Counted from the first letter of the stretch, positions 12,614-27,600 are shown. The stretch is DNA of 64,000 nt from Achatina immaculata (GCA_009760885.1 CM019708.1:1550001-1614000), one strand, 5' to 3'. Notes: generated by a model from the letters alone, not told the origin. Numbers and translations are program-made.

Positions 12614-15600
12614 AGGTTTGTATTATTTTTATTTTAAAACTAAATTCTTCATTTTATTTATCCTCAGTTTTTGGCCAGCTGTACTAGTCTTCTCAATCTG
12701 CCACTTGCCGGAAGGAGACTTTTTGACAGTAGTGGAAATGAGCTTTTCACAATCAATAACTTGAAACGAGACACTCTTGTCTATGTGTCATGTGGAGAGG
12801 ATTGGGCAGGCACAAATGCATCCAGCATGGAGCAGAAACGTCGTCTTTTACTGTCTCAGCTGGCATCAGATGTGGCCAGGATCCAGCGGTATTGTTCTCT
12901 GAGAAAAGCAGAAAGTGAGATGTAATATTTTACAGCTTAAAATACTGTAAGAAACTGCTCTGAACTTACTGCACAGTTCACTTTGGTTATATATTTGTCC
13001 TTTCTGTTCAGTTCTCATTTAAAATTCTGTGTTATTTAGTCATTAGTATTTTTAGGCAGCTTCTGTTCTTGATAAAAATTTTATATTACAATTTTAATTT
13101 AGTTCTTAGTTTTACATCCTCAGATTGAAAAAGGTACAGAACTTATTCCATCATCGTCATCATTAGATGCCATCCTGGCAGGCAGTGGTGATCATACTTC
13201 TCTGCAGATCTCAATCCTTGATTTTTTTCATCATGTCTTTTTATTGTGCCATCACATTAGAATGGGCTCTAGGTCTTCTTTTTGAAGCCTTCCGCTCTCA
13301 TTATATGTCCAATGAATGATAACAGTTTTTTTTCTTATGGATTTAATTAAGTTCCTCTTTTTTCATTTGCTCTTGTTAGACATTCCGTGTTTTCATCTTA
13401 GCTGCCCATGATATTTGTAACATTTTTCTAAGAAACCACATCCCTGTGGTCTCTAGTGATCTTTGCATTGATCTGTTGATTCATCTTCTTCTTCTTAATT
13501 CATCCTCAGAAGGGTGTTGGTTGTGTTGTGTTGCAGTTATCTGCTCTTTGTCTCAATACATCCAACTTCAGTTTAATGCATTTTTAGAACTGGCTTTGTC
13601 TCCTTACTGCAGTCCCTATTCACTTGGCTAGACTAATTGTCTGTTTAAACAGATGTTGAGAAGAAAATGAGTGACTAGAAGAAATGTTGCAGTAAGTGGA
13701 TATGTGATCAGTATGTGAAACAATTTGAGAGTAACCTTTGTGTATGAGAGCCCAACAGTTCTGGGAGAAATGGTGAGGTGGATTCATTCATTCATATGGC
13801 AGCAGCAGCAGCAAAATCAAGGACTGGCACAGACAAAGATATGAAATCAGAAAATAAATGACAAGAGTAGCTTGAATTACCTTGAGCATTCAGGAAGTCA
13901 GTAAGGTGATTTAGTACACCAGTTTCAATATATTTTTATTCCTCTTATAATCATCAAAATCTTTGGCTGTTTTATTCCATTCTGTTACTATTATGTTCCA
14001 TTTCAGTTGTTCAGATACTTCTTTATTTATGTTCTGTTCTGTCTATGAAACTTGTTCATCTTCATCTCTAAAGGCTTCATTTTTTTTAAAGAATCCTTTT
14101 CATTACTTAAAATTATTCCTACTAATAATTGCACTTGCAGATTTAGTACTGGAAGTTAATGGTCCACTAGCCCCCAAGTCTGGGCTGATTGTGAACCAAG
14201 TTTGGCCTCATGTTGTCGGGTCTGTCCATGATGGAGGTGATGGGTCTGACTCCAAGAAAAGTGCTGACCAGCCATTGTCCAGGAGTGTTGAGAACACAAG
14301 TACTGATCTTATGTACACTAGTCAACTGTAAGTGACTCCCTTCTTTATTTGTTGGTCTCTTTATATCAAATTTATCTTTCCTCTTTTGATTCACTTTCTC
14401 TTCATTTTTTTTTTGTTCATAATTTTCTGTCTTCCATTACTCACTTTGTTTGTATTTCAAATTTTTTTGTTTACAGTTTTATAAAAATCATTTTTTAATC
14501 TATTTCTGCACTGTCATTCTTTCATCTTTGTTTTTTAATGTCTCACTGATCCTTATAATTATCATATGCTCTCACATGTCTTCTGTTCCTAGCCTAGGGT
14601 TTGCCTAGGAAGTCTAGAATTATTTTTGTTCCTATAAATACTAAATATTCAATTATATAAACTAGCTGCAACTGATTTTATAATTGGACTGATAATCTGT
14701 TCACATTTGTTTTACAGTGACCATGTGCAAAATAATAACTGACATTTTTCTTTCCATTGAAATGGAAAGTAGAGGAGATGGAATATAGCTAGACATGACA
14801 ACTACCTCTCTTTCTCACACCTCTCTCTGGTAACAGACTGTATTACAAACATGATATGGATCTAAATGGCATTCATACTGATGTAGCTTACTACAATACC
14901 AGATATTACAGTGTGTTCCATCTTGTGTGCTCTTCAAGAGATGAGAAAAACTGTACTAGTTACCTATTTTTGTCATCTTTCGTCATAGTTTGAACAGAAT
15001 AGCAAACTTCTTAGTTCTACATCATTCTGTACAGTAATAAGGATTTGATTAAAGTAACAAATACTTCAACTATAAATCTCATTTTTATTTTAGCCTTTTT
15101 CCTATCTAACTTTCATTCTTGCCGGCACTCTCCTGTCTTCTGTGCCATGACCTTCTCCCTCTGAGAAGATTTGCTGTTGGACTTGTCTTAAATTTTTCAG
15201 AACTGCACATGAAAGAGCTCACCTAGAATCTGAAGAACGCTTAAATTCCCTCAAGTGGCCATGGGAAAGATTGGTCAATGTTACTGGCAGTGTGGATATG
15301 GATGATCCAGAAGCAAACAAGTACACGGACAAGGATTTGTACGAAAAGTTCAAGTAAGTGCACACATCAGGCTGTTCATTAAAATGATGCATTCATTAGG
15401 AAACTTTGACATTAATTTTAAAGGTGTAGGGAGAGAGCAAGTGAAATATATGTAATTGTATGCTTACACAGTGAGTGATTTGTGAGTCTGGATATTGCAG
15501 ATGGAAATAAGGTTTTCATCAATTTTCTTACTGGATTTTTTTCAGTTTAATTTTTCAGATTCATCTTTAGAAATGACCACTCTTTCATTCAGTTGTTGTA

Positions 15601-18600
15601 ATGTTTCCATTATTTCAGATAAATTTACTGATTTTTTCTTGTGATACCTTTGTCTTAAATATTTTGGACACATTAAACGTCATGATAATCTAGAGAAGAC
15701 CATCTTGGAAGGGTATATAATGGGAAAAATAAAGAGAGGAAGACCAAGGCAAAGATGGCTGCAAGACATCGTTGATGATCTGCAAATGGATGCATCAGCA
15801 GCAGGCCATCTTGCTCACAACCGAGAAGCCTACAGGAGAGCTGTTAGGGAGGCAAAGTTCCGCGAGGGACATGCAAGTGAATGAACCTTTGTCTTGACAA
15901 AAAAGAAAGCAGATTTTTTTTTTTTACTTTTTCATCTTTGTGTCAAATTTCACTATTTTATTAAGTTTGAAGCTGAACCCCATAACAGTTTTTTTGTCTC
16001 ATGAATATAAAGGCTAATAGTTGTATGTTGTTACAAACTGTACCCATTTTTTTCATACACATAGAAGAAAGAAATAAAACAAATTTTACAACACATCTCT
16101 GAAATATATATATATATATATATTATTTCAGACCACGACCTGTAACCCGAATCTCTCATGATTTGCTACAGAAATTTGAATATGCTGATGAACACATCAC
16201 TCTCATAGCTGACCGCACACTAGTTCTGTCAGTGAGTGAAGCAGAAGGTCGTGTTGTAGGTGTCATTTTAGCCAAGCGGCAACCAGATGACCTCAATCAA
16301 CGCTGGCTTGTCAAGGAGAATGGGTATGCATGTCATCTGTGTTATGAGCGAAAGGGTAAGGTTTAAAAAATTTTTAAAATGGATAAAGAGAGTGGAAATT
16401 CAGGGAAAGAAACAAAAGATGTCATTTGTGGTCAAACAATGAGTGGTCTAATCTCCGAGATGAAAACCACCATCGTGAAGGTAGATACAGTAAAATCCCA
16501 TTATATAATAGACCTCATTTATAACAGAACCTTAGTAATAATGGACCAGGTCCACAGGTCCCAGCCACACTCCTGTCTTACATCCTTCCTGTGCCGTTAA
16601 AAATCACATGGTAGTTTGCTAAGTTTTCCTGTTTTCAGCGAGCTTTTCAACTTCATCAAGGGATGTTATGCCCCTGAAACTGGCCTCAGTTATATATTAG
16701 ATGGATATAATGGGCTAGTTTGCCAATCCCCTTGAAGTCTATTATGATGAAATTTTACTATATAACTTCAATTCTTATCTGATTATAACTTTGACTTGCT
16801 AGATATTGGCTGGAGAAACACAAAATAAGTGAAATAAAGGTTTATTTTGGTATTGCACTGAAACAAGGGTAACAGTATTTGGATAGTATATTCAAATCTT
16901 CATTTTATTTTGTTTTTATATATTTGTGATATTAAGAATCACATTCACAGAGGGCTGATATTAAAAATAAAAAATTAATTGTCAATTTCCTAGTGAGATC
17001 CGAGCTAGGCACAATCAGAACATGGTTCTAACAGTGAGCATGCCTGCATCATCATCTGATAACCATAGCTCTTTGTCATTTTCTGAATGCCTAGTCACCT
17101 TGCAGACACGATGTAGTAACAGTTACGGTAAGGCCAATCAGATCTGGAGGTATGATGCAGAAACTGGATTGATCCATGCTTTCCAGTCTGACACTCTTGA
17201 CAAGGGTAAGCATAATTGTAAAGTATATGTGCTTTTTTTAAGCTTTGTGTGTATTCCATTTGCTTCATAGTGTCAGAGATCTTCCATGATCTGCCCCTAT
17301 TAGCCTACAAACAGGAACCAAATCTAAAAGATATCCTCATTCATACCCATCTGAAGTGGAATCCTGCATATGTTGGTACCAGAAAATGCAACTGCCCTCA
17401 CTGTGTCACCTGCCTTGTAGTTTGGGAGATGAAAATGATTACTTTCCTTGAGGAACTCACATACGAGTCCCAAAATGTAATATAAGCCACTGTATGCAAA
17501 AGGTGTAGGATAACTTATATTGGTGAAACTGGTCTCAGATTAGAAGAGCACATCCAGAAACATCTATATAATATCACCCAGCATACTTTTAAACCAGTCC
17601 CTGATCATTTCAATGGCCCCAGCCACAGAGACAAATCTGATTTTCTGGTAACAGCCATTAAACAATGTCACTCTTATGACAGAAGCTGCCTTGCACTTGA
17701 GAACTGCTACATTCAGGAATACAGGATGCTGGAACCACATGTCTTGAACTTGAAATTCAGCTACACATAACATTCCCCTTCTCCACAATCATATTTCCTT
17801 TGTACTAAGTACTCCTTCCTCACCTGCAACACATATTTCAGAACCCCCTCACTGCTTAGGTTACAAACCCTCTACCCCAACCACATTCACCTATTCCACC
17901 CATCCTTCTCCCAGCTAGATTGCCACTTTATCACTCTCTCTCTCTCTCTCCTTTTCACAGTCCCCTCTTTCCTACCTCACGACTCCATTTAAACATTCTC
18001 AACACTCTACTACAAGCACTCTTGGATCCAGCTTCACACAAGTCACAGCTAAGTTCTCCATTTATTCTATTTTTTTCCATTCCTATTTGTTGTATAGCAT
18101 TCATGTGAACTTATTTTTGTATCTTCTTTCTCTATTTCTTTGTCCTGTATATTTCTGCATGATTAAAGTGCAAACTGAAATGTTACAACTGTGTGCTCAT
18201 TAATTAGTAAAGCTGTTCCTACTTCTTTTTTCTTAAATAGTTTTAACAATTTGTTATTACAGCTTTACTGCAGCAGCTTCATGTATAGTTACATAATTAG
18301 TTTTATGTACTCATACACTATTTATTAGTGCAGTGAAATGATGAGAATTTTAAGTGAGTTATATTCTTCTTATATTCCACAGAAATAACAGCAGCTAACA
18401 AAACAGACATATGCACTTATGCCATAGCACAAGCAGCAGATATAGACCAGCCTGTGAGTTTTATTTTTCTTCTCTGGTTTGTCATAACTGTTAAGTTACT
18501 GTATGATGATCATCATAGAAGAAATAAGTGGGGACATTTTTGTGTGAGAAGGTATAGAAAAATACACAATAAAACTTTTCTAAATTATTGCTTTGTGAGA

Positions 18601-21600
18601 AAGATCATTTAAATTTCATAATAGGTTGACAGTCATTAACTCTATCCGGGCCACCTAAAAAAACATGGACGTTCCCGTCAGTGCCACACAAAAAGCACAG
18701 GTCTTAATAGGTATAGGGGGTATAGTTGTAAAAGTGAATGTACAAAGTATTTCCACTTTAAAAGTATACATATTATGCATGAAAATAGTTGTAAATGTAA
18801 GAAGATTTCATAAATGAAGAGTTTTTTAGGAAAAAAGAAATAGTGTGATGATTTTAGCCGATAATTGTGTAGTGCTTACCATTGGCGATGCCTAGATGTA
18901 CACTGTTTACCATCGGCGATTTCCAGATCTATTTAAATTTTTGTCCGATCTCATATATTCTCACTGGCATTCTCACTAAAATAATGTCTGAAATAACCTT
19001 CTAACTACTTTCCAGTCCATTTAATAGGTCTAGATGTACTTGGGGTACTTTCAGGAACAGTGGTCGGGTCATAGGACATGTCCTTATGCCTTCAAAATCA
19101 CAATAAATATGGAAATTTCTCAGATAAAACATCAGTTTCACTTGGTTGTTAGCCACGCTTTGGATTGAACTATGAAAGGTCACCAGACAAGCATGGATAA
19201 ATTGTGTACAATAAAATGTTTTACAATAGTTTTACACTACAACAAAACAAAATCGCTATAACAATCATGGCAGGCGCTAGACTCCCTCTCTCTCTCTGAA
19301 CCTTAAGTGCCCAGGGCACATGGGGCTTCCGCAAGGGTTTTCCACAAATGCCTGTCCTTTGCCTTTTTTTCTGCTCTTGCCCAGGTGAGCCCTCTATTGC
19401 TCAACATCCTTTCTGTTGTTCTTCTCCATGTCTCTTTTGGTCTACCCTTACTTCTGCTCCCCTGTGGTGTCCATCTTAGTGCTATTTTTGGTAGTGAGTT
19501 GTCAGTCATTCGGAGCACATGTCCCAACCATCGCCAGCGTCTTTCCTCAATAATTGTTGTCAGTGGTTTCATCTGCATTTCTGCTAATAAGATGTTATTT
19601 CTTATAGTGTTTGGCCAAAATATTTTTCTAATTCTTCGTAAACATTTAGTCTGGAAAGAATTCAACTTGTTTTCTATGGTTTTGGTGATTTTCCAGCATT
19701 CGCTTCCATAGAGTAGTACACTTAGAACATTACTCTTAAATATCCTGATTTTCATATTTATGCTTAGTTTTTTTGATTTCCATATATTCTGCAGCATTGC
19801 AAAAGCCTGGTTTGCTCTAGTAAGTCTGCTGTTGATGTCCTCTGTGCTGTCTCCATTTTCTACTACTCTGCTGCCAAGGTATACAAATTCGTTGACCTCC
19901 TCCACTAACTTGTTATCTACTCTGAGTACATTTCTGTTGTTCACATTTTGCTTCATTAACTTTGTCTTTCCTACGTTGATCTTTAGTCCTATGTTGTTTG
20001 CATTCTGAGTTAGCTTGTTTATTTTATCTTGCATATCTTTGTGACTGCTTGATAATAGACAAATGTCGTCCGCAAAGTCAAGGTCCTCCAGCACTGTGTC
20101 AAGGGTCCATTGTAATCCTCTGCGTTTGTCTGATGTTGCCTCCTTCATTAACCAGTCTACTGCCAAGATAAATAATGTTGGTGATAGTACACATCCCTGT
20201 TTCACTCCTGTTTGTACCCTAAAGCTGCTGGAGGTATGTTCTCCACAGATAACTTTGCACTGAAAACCCTCATATAGGGCTTTGATTACATTAACTATTT
20301 TATGGGGGAGGCCATGCCATCTTAGGATTTTCCACAGTGCATCTCTGTTGACACTGTCAAAGGCTTTCTCAATATCTATGAATAATGCATATGTTGTGCT
20401 ATGCCAGTCATTTGCCTGTTCTAATATTTGTCTAAGTACAAATATGTGGTCTATGCATGATCTTCCTTTCCTAAATCCTGCCTGCTCTTTCCGAAGTTTT
20501 TCCTCAAGTGTTGGTACAATTCTGTTGATGATTATTCTGCAAAATACTTTACTGGTGAGAGGCAGTAGGGTAATGCCTCTCCAGTTCCCGCAATCTCTGA
20601 GGTCACCCTTCTTTGGTAGTTTTACTATAAGACCAGTTTTCCACTCCTCTGGGGCTTTTTCTAAATCCCAAATTTGTTGTAATATCCGGCAAAGTTGTTT
20701 TGGTGTTTCTGTTTCTTCTGCTTTCAACATCTCCGCAGTCACTTCATCTTCACCTGGTGCCCTGTCTGATTTTAGCTTCTTTATCGCCTCCTTTACTTCA
20801 TTTATTGTTATTGGTCCTGTATTGATGTTTAGTTCCGTTTTTGCTTCAGGTATGTCTATTGTTTGTGCTGCTTGTGTTCTGTTTAGTAGGGTGTTAAAGT
20901 GTTCCCTCCATCTTTCAATTTTTTCTCTTTCTCCACTGACCAGTTGTCCATTTTGTGTTCTTACTGCACTTTCACATCTTGTGTTGAAGTTACCTGTCAT
21001 CTGCTTTGTGATTTTATATATGGTTTTCATGTCATTTGTATATGCTGCTTTCTCTGCTGTTTCTGCTAAATTGTCATAATATTGACGTTTATCTTGACGG
21101 CATGATTCCTTCACTTCTTTGTCTTTTTGTGCATAATTACTTAAAACTCGTTCTTTAAGCCGTTGTGATTTGGTGTTCAGTAATTTTTTCTTGATTTCTT
21201 TTCTTTGCTCTATCTTTTCCCATGTGGTCTCGCTTATCCATTCCTCTTTTCTCCTTTTCCGATATCCAGCACCTCTTTTGCTGTTTCCTGTAGTGTTTTA
21301 TTGAACTCTAATATGGACATTTCTGCTTCGTCTTGTAGGACACTGAAGCGGTTCTTAAGTACTATTCAGAATTCATTTCTTGTTTGCTGGTCTATCAGTT
21401 TTCTTGTATCAAAATGTATCTTCTGTGTTCTCCGATTTTGGCTTTCCTTAATTTTAGTTTTATTTTTGCTACCAGAAGGTTGTGATCACTTCCTACATCT
21501 GCTCCTTTCCTTGCTCGTACATCTTGTAGTGACCGTTTCCACTTGTTGTTTATTAGTATGTGATCGATTTGGTTTTCTGTGGTTTTATCTGGTGACCTCC

Positions 21601-24600
21601 AGTCACCTTATGGATGTTTTTGTGTTGGAAAATTGTCCCTCCGATGGTCATCATGTTTTCTTCACAGAAACTGCACAGTCTTTCTCCATTTTCATTTATT
21701 TCTCCAATTCCTTCTCTTCCCATGATTCTTCTTCTATCTTCATTTCCTTCACCTACTTTTGCATTGAAGTCGCCCAAGATGAGTAGCATATCATGCTTGG
21801 GTATTGTTTCTACTGTTGCTTGGAGGCTGTTGTAAAAATCTTCTTTTAATTCCTCTTCAGCTGCTTCTGTTGGTGCATAACAAACTATAATAGACAGCTT
21901 CGTGAATCTTGAGTTGAACCGTGCATATAATAATCTCTCATTTATTGGGGTCCATTTCAGCAATGCTCTTGATGCTTCTTTTGTTATAATCAATGCTACT
22001 CCTCCTTCATGAAGATCTTCTTTACCTGACCATATTATTGTATCTTCTGTGTGCTGTGTTGTTAATTTCCTTCTGCCTTGTCCTGTCCATCTTGCTTCTT
22101 GTATTCCTAGTATGTCTAGTTTGTATCTGTGCATTTCCTTGATGGTTTGTGCTAGTTTTCCAGTCTGGTTTAGTGTTCTTACATTCCAGCTGCCTATTTG
22201 CATCTTATGTTTAGGTTCCAGGAGGTCTGCAGTCGGGCTGGGGACTTCCAGTGGCTGGCTTTCATCCACAACCTTCATGGGCTCAGTTTCCTGATACGCA
22301 TTTCTCCTTCCACCTGCATTTGCTTTTTCCCTTGCTTCCGTTTCTGTAGCAGTCTGATAGTTTTTTTACCAGATAGGGTTGCTGGCCCTATGCTGAACCC
22401 TCCTTAGTCGCCTTTTACGATCATGCATGGTAGGGTACAGTGGTCCTATTCTTTGCAGATCCCGGGTACCACACGGGGGAGGCGCTAGACTAACAGGAAG
22501 AATTCACTATAGTGCTGATGGCAAGGAAAGAGTTAAGTAGTTGGGAGCTCCAAATAATCAAACATTGGCAGTAGTGAGAGATATGTAAGCTCATGAGCCT
22601 GATAATACCTCCTGAGAGGGATCTAGAGAATAATAGTCTGTGGTCTTGAAACTTGACAGTCAGATAATGTCATTGGTCTCGCTCTCTCTGAACCTTAAGT
22701 GCCCAAGGCACATGGGGCTTCCCCAAGGGTTTTTCACAAACGCCTGTCCTTTGCCTTTTTTTTCTTCTCTTCTTCATGTGAGCCCTCTATTGTTCAACAT
22801 CCTATCTGTTAGTCTACCCTTACTTCTGTGCCTTTGTGGTGTCCATCTTGGTGCAGTTTTTGGTAGTGAGTCGTCAGTCATCTGGAGCACATGTCCCGAC
22901 CATTGCCAGTGTCTTTCCTCAGTAATTGCTGTCAGTGGTTTCATCTGCATTTCTGACAACAGAATGTTATTTCTTAAAGTGTTTGGCCAAAATATTTTTG
23001 TAATTCATAAATATTTAGCCTGGAATTCAGCTTGTTTTCTATGGTTTGGGTGATTTTCCAGCATTCACTTCCATAGAGTAGTACACTTAGAACATTAAAT
23101 ATCCTGATTTTCATCTTTGTGCTTAATTTTTTAGATTTCTATGTAGCTTCAGCATTGCAAAAGCCTAGTTTGCTCTAGTAAATCTGTTGTTGATGTCCTC
23201 TGTGCTGTCTCCATCTTCTACTACTCTACTACCAAGATATACAAATTCGTTGACCTCCTTCACTAGCTTGTTATCTACTCTCAGTACATTTCTGTTGTTC
23301 ATTAACTTTGTCTTTCCTACATTGATCTTCAATCCTATATTGTTAGCATTCTGAGTCAGCTTGTCTATTTTATCTTGCATATCTTTGTGCCTGCTTGACA
23401 ATGGACAAATGTGTCGGCAAAGTCAAGGTCCTCCAGCACATGTCATTGGTCAGAGGTCTTCAAATCTGACAGGCGAATAATTCCATGTGTCAATAGTCTC
23501 CAGATATGTCAGTTAAATATGGTCATTTGTCAGTGGTCTTAAAACTTGACAGGCAAATAATGACATTAGTCAGAGCAGTGAATTTAATGGCTAACAACAA
23601 AGCTGCAGGTGAAAATGAAATAACACCCGAAATGTTAAAAGCTATCAATAGTGGCAACATGAGACAGCTACAGAGAATGTTTAATAAGATTTGGAAAGAA
23701 GAAAAGGTCCCTTCTAAATGGAAAAAAGGAATCATTGTTAAAATACCAAAGAAAGGCAACCTTAGCGATTGTAACAATTGGAAAGGAGTAACCTTAGTAT
23801 CAGCTGTGTCAAAGGTATTTTGAAAGGTCATTTTGAATAGACTTAAAGATATAGTGGATATGCAGTGAGAGAAGAACAAGCAGGATTTCAAAAAGGGAGA
23901 AGCTGTCTTGAAAAAAATTAGAATAAAGCTAAAGAAAGCATGCAGAAAAGTGAGAAACACCAAACTGAATACAGAACTCCTTAAAAATGACCAAGAACTG
24001 CGAGAACAATGCAAAGTTATTATAACAAATAGATACAATGCAATAGCAAAGATAAATAGTATAGATAAACAATGGACAATGTTAAGAGATTCTATCCACC
24101 AAACTGTTAAGGAGATAATACCACTGAAAAAAAGAAACCTCCAAGAATAAATAGATGACAGATAACATCTTGGGACTGATGGACAAGAGAAAGAGGAGTA
24201 AAAATAACCAAGAAAAATATAACGGGATAAATAAAAAAATAAGATGCAAAGGAAGTGCGGTTAAATGAACAATGCAGACAAATAGAGGACTCTTATAATA
24301 AAGACAGCAAAAACATGCACAAATGAATTAGTGAACTCACAGGCAGGAAGACAAAATATACCACAGGATGCCTGAAATCAAAAGAAAGTAAAATGTTAAT
24401 GGGAAAAGAAGACATTGTGGACAAGTGGACAGAGTACATTGGTGAGCTACATTGAGGAGAAAGACCAGAATTAACACTAGATACTGAAAACTGTGATGGA
24501 CCACCAATACTTGAAGATGAAATCATAGATGCCATCAAACACATGAAGAAAGGAAAAGCGACTGGGCCTGATAATATAACAATAGAAGAAATAGAGGCGA

Positions 24601-27600
24601 TAGAGGAGACAGGAATAAAAATAATAACCAAGTACTGAATGACATTTATAACAGTGGTTATATACCCAGTGACTTGCTTAAATCCACGTTTATAGCATTA
24701 CCAAAGAAACCAGGTGCAAAGGAATGTGATGGCCACCAGACTATCAACCTCTCATGTCACATAACGAAGCAACTTCTGAGAATTGATATGAGAAGAACAA
24801 GGAAAAAGATAAAAATGGAATAGCAGATGAACAGTTTGGATTTGTTGAAGGAAAGGGAACACACAATGCCATTTATGCTTTACGAACAATAACAGAAAGA
24901 GCTTTAGCAGTACAGAAAGATCTCTACTTATGCTTCATTGATTACACCAAGGCATTCGACAAGATGAAACATAATGAAATTATTAAAATGCTTGAAGACG
25001 TCAATATAGACGGCAAAGACCTGAGGATTGTAAAACATCTATACTGGCAGCAAGAAGCAGCAATTCGAGTTGAAAATAGAACTGGAAAATATCAACCTAT
25101 AAAACAAGGGGTGCGACAAGGATGTGTACTATCTCCAGACTTGTTTTCTCTGTACAGCGAGAATATTCTAAGAACGATCATCACAGAACCAGGCATAAAA
25201 ACTGGAGGATACAATATTAACAACCTTCAGTATGCTGACGACACAGTACTGAAAGCTGAGAACCAACAACACCTGCAAAATCTCTTGGATAAAGTCACTA
25301 AAGAAAGTGAACAGAAAGGCCTTACTTTGAACATCAATAAGACAGAGACTATGGTTATATCTAGGAAACAGAATCCACCAACATGCAGTATAAAATTAAA
25401 CAGAACTATTTTAAAGCAGGTGCAGAAATTCAAATACCTTAGAGCAGTAATAACTTCAGATGGGAAATGCAGAACAGAAATTAGGAACAGAATAGGCCAA
25501 GCAAAGACTGCATTTCAGAGAATGAAAAACATATTATCCAACACATCCTTATCAATGAATGTTAGAAAACGAGTCCTAAAATGCTATATTGAACCTTTCT
25601 TGTTATATGGATGTGAATCATGGACAATAGGCAGGTCTGCATAAAAATCATTGGAAGCAGCAAAAATGTGGTTTATTAGAAGAATGTTGTGAATCCCCTG
25701 GACAGCAAAAATAACTAATGAAGAATGTATGAGAAGAGCTGGAGAGACAAAAAACTTGTCAAAAAGATAAGAGAGAGACAATGTACTTTCATAGGACATG
25801 CAATGAGAAGAGGGGGCATTGAAAATATTATAACAACAGGAAAAATAGAAGGAAGAAGATCAAGAAGAAGACCAAGAGAAATGATACAGGACAGTCTGAT
25901 GGGATGGTGTGAGAGGAGATCACCAACTGAGCTGATGGCCTGCATGAAGGATTGTGTACCCTGGAGAAGCATAATAGCCAACGCTAGTCGGAACGGCACC
26001 TGATGATGATGATAGACTTTTAAAAAAAGGCATTTGATAGCATACACAGAGATTCATTGTGGAGAATTTTAAGTCTATATGGAATACCATCTAAAATTGT
26101 CAACCTCTACATTGGATATATTTGTGCAGTCAAAACAGAAGAAGGGATGAGCAAATGATTCCAGTTTGAAACAGGCGTGAAACAAGGATGTATACTATCT
26201 CCTTTGCTTTTTGGACTTGCAATAGACTTCATAATGAAAAATGCTGCACAGGTAACACAGGTATTGGTTGGGTACACTGGACCCAACTAGAAGATCTTGA
26301 TTTTGCTGATGACATAACTCTTATCAGTAACAATGTGAATTCAGTGCAAGAAAAAAACAGATATCCTGTCTTCACTGGCTAGCAAAATAAGATTTGAAAT
26401 GAACAAGGACAAAACAAAAATAATGAAACTTCCCATTAATCAAAATGGAAAAATACATGTAGAAGGGACAGCTGTTGAAGAAGTCAGTCAGTGTGCATAC
26501 CTTGGCAGCTACATAGACCAGGATGGTGACACCAGAAAAGAAGTTAGAATTAGAATTGCAAAAGCAGCATCAATCTTCAAGAATCTTGAGACCATATGGC
26601 ATTCAAAAATTACAACCACAAAAACCAGGTTAAGACTATTCATTTCAAATGTGATATCCACCCTCATTTATGCATGTGAAAGCTGGAAAACAACTAAAGA
26701 AATAGAAATAAATTAGACTCTTTTGAAAACAAATGCTTAAGGAAAATACTCGCCATCAAGTGGAATGAATTCAAGAACAATGCAGAGATAAGACAGATGA
26801 CTGAACAACAACCAATCTCATGGGTGATGAGGAAAAGGAGATGGACATATGTTGGTCATGTGATGAGAAGAAATGATCACATAATCCCAAAACAAGCTAT
26901 CAAGTAGAACACAACAGGCGAAAGAAAAAGAGGCAGACCATGTGAAACTCTAAAGAGGACATTGATAAGAGAGGCCAAATTAATAGGCATAAAATCCCTT
27001 GATAAGTTTGAAAAGCTTGCTGAAAACAGGAAAAATTGACAAACTATATTGCGAGCCCTATGTGATGTATAAAGGCACGGGAAGGATATAAGTCTAAGAT
27101 ATAAGAATAAGAAATAAGAATTAATATAATAAGTATAAATATATTTATATAAATATAAATATATATATAAACATATATATAAACATATATATAAACATAT
27201 ATATGACATATAGTTTTTAGGTAATATATATTACCCAAAATCTGTGCATCTCCTTATTGAGCATTATAAAACAGATGTGTTATTCTGAAGAAGTATGCAG
27301 CATACATCTTTTCTGACCAGGAAAAAAAGGAAGTTCTCAGAGATATCGAAGAACAAAAAACTAATTGAAGGAAAAGGCAATAAAAACTCTTGACATATCA
27401 TAAAAATAATAAAACTTCTTGACATATAAAAATAATAAAACTTCTTGACATATCATAAAAATAATAAAACTTCTTGACATATCATAAAAATAATAAAACT
27501 TCTTGACATATCATAAAAATAATAAAACTTCTTGACATATCATAAAAATAATAAAACTTCTTGACATATAAAAATAATAAAACTTCTTGACATATCATAA

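Larger units (their letters stand above)
19284..22479 (-). mobile_element. RTE-like LINE R1, near full length, 12-bp target duplication
   Basis: AGGCGCTAGACT lies at 19272-19283 and 22480-22491, so the element is 3,196 bp. The minus strand starts CCCCCGTGTGGTACCCGGG, encodes an apurinic-type endonuclease (22278-21553) and a reverse transcriptase (21114-19303), and ends in a GAGAGAGAGAGGGAG tail. Size, a single-polyprotein layout and a simple-repeat tail fit the RTE/BovB group. The polyprotein frame is disrupted between 21605 and 21114, so it is probably inactive. Confidence 0.93.
18636..22536 (+). mobile_element. TTAA-flanked MITE, copy 2, split by a LINE insertion
   Basis: The left part, 18636-19283, begins TTAACTCTATCC; the right part, 22492-22536, ends AAAGAGTTAA. 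Together they match copy 1 (2911-3636) along its length. The interruption at 19284-22479 is the R1 LINE, so the MITE is the older insertion. Confidence 0.8.
23574..27080 (+). mobile_element. LINE family B, split by LINE family C
   Basis: The left part (to about 23893) encodes [36 protein letters not shown] and [10 protein letters not shown]. The right part (from about 26011) resumes with [38 protein letters not shown] and [18 protein letters not shown], ending near 27080 in an AAGATATAAGAATAAG-type tail. About 30 residues of RT are missing at the junction, so the family C insertion came with a local deletion. All frames are broken. Confidence 0.82.

Noticed and set aside
19307..21079. Long plus-strand open stretches over 19307-21079
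   Set aside because: They are antisense shadows of the LINE R1 reverse transcriptase on the minus strand.
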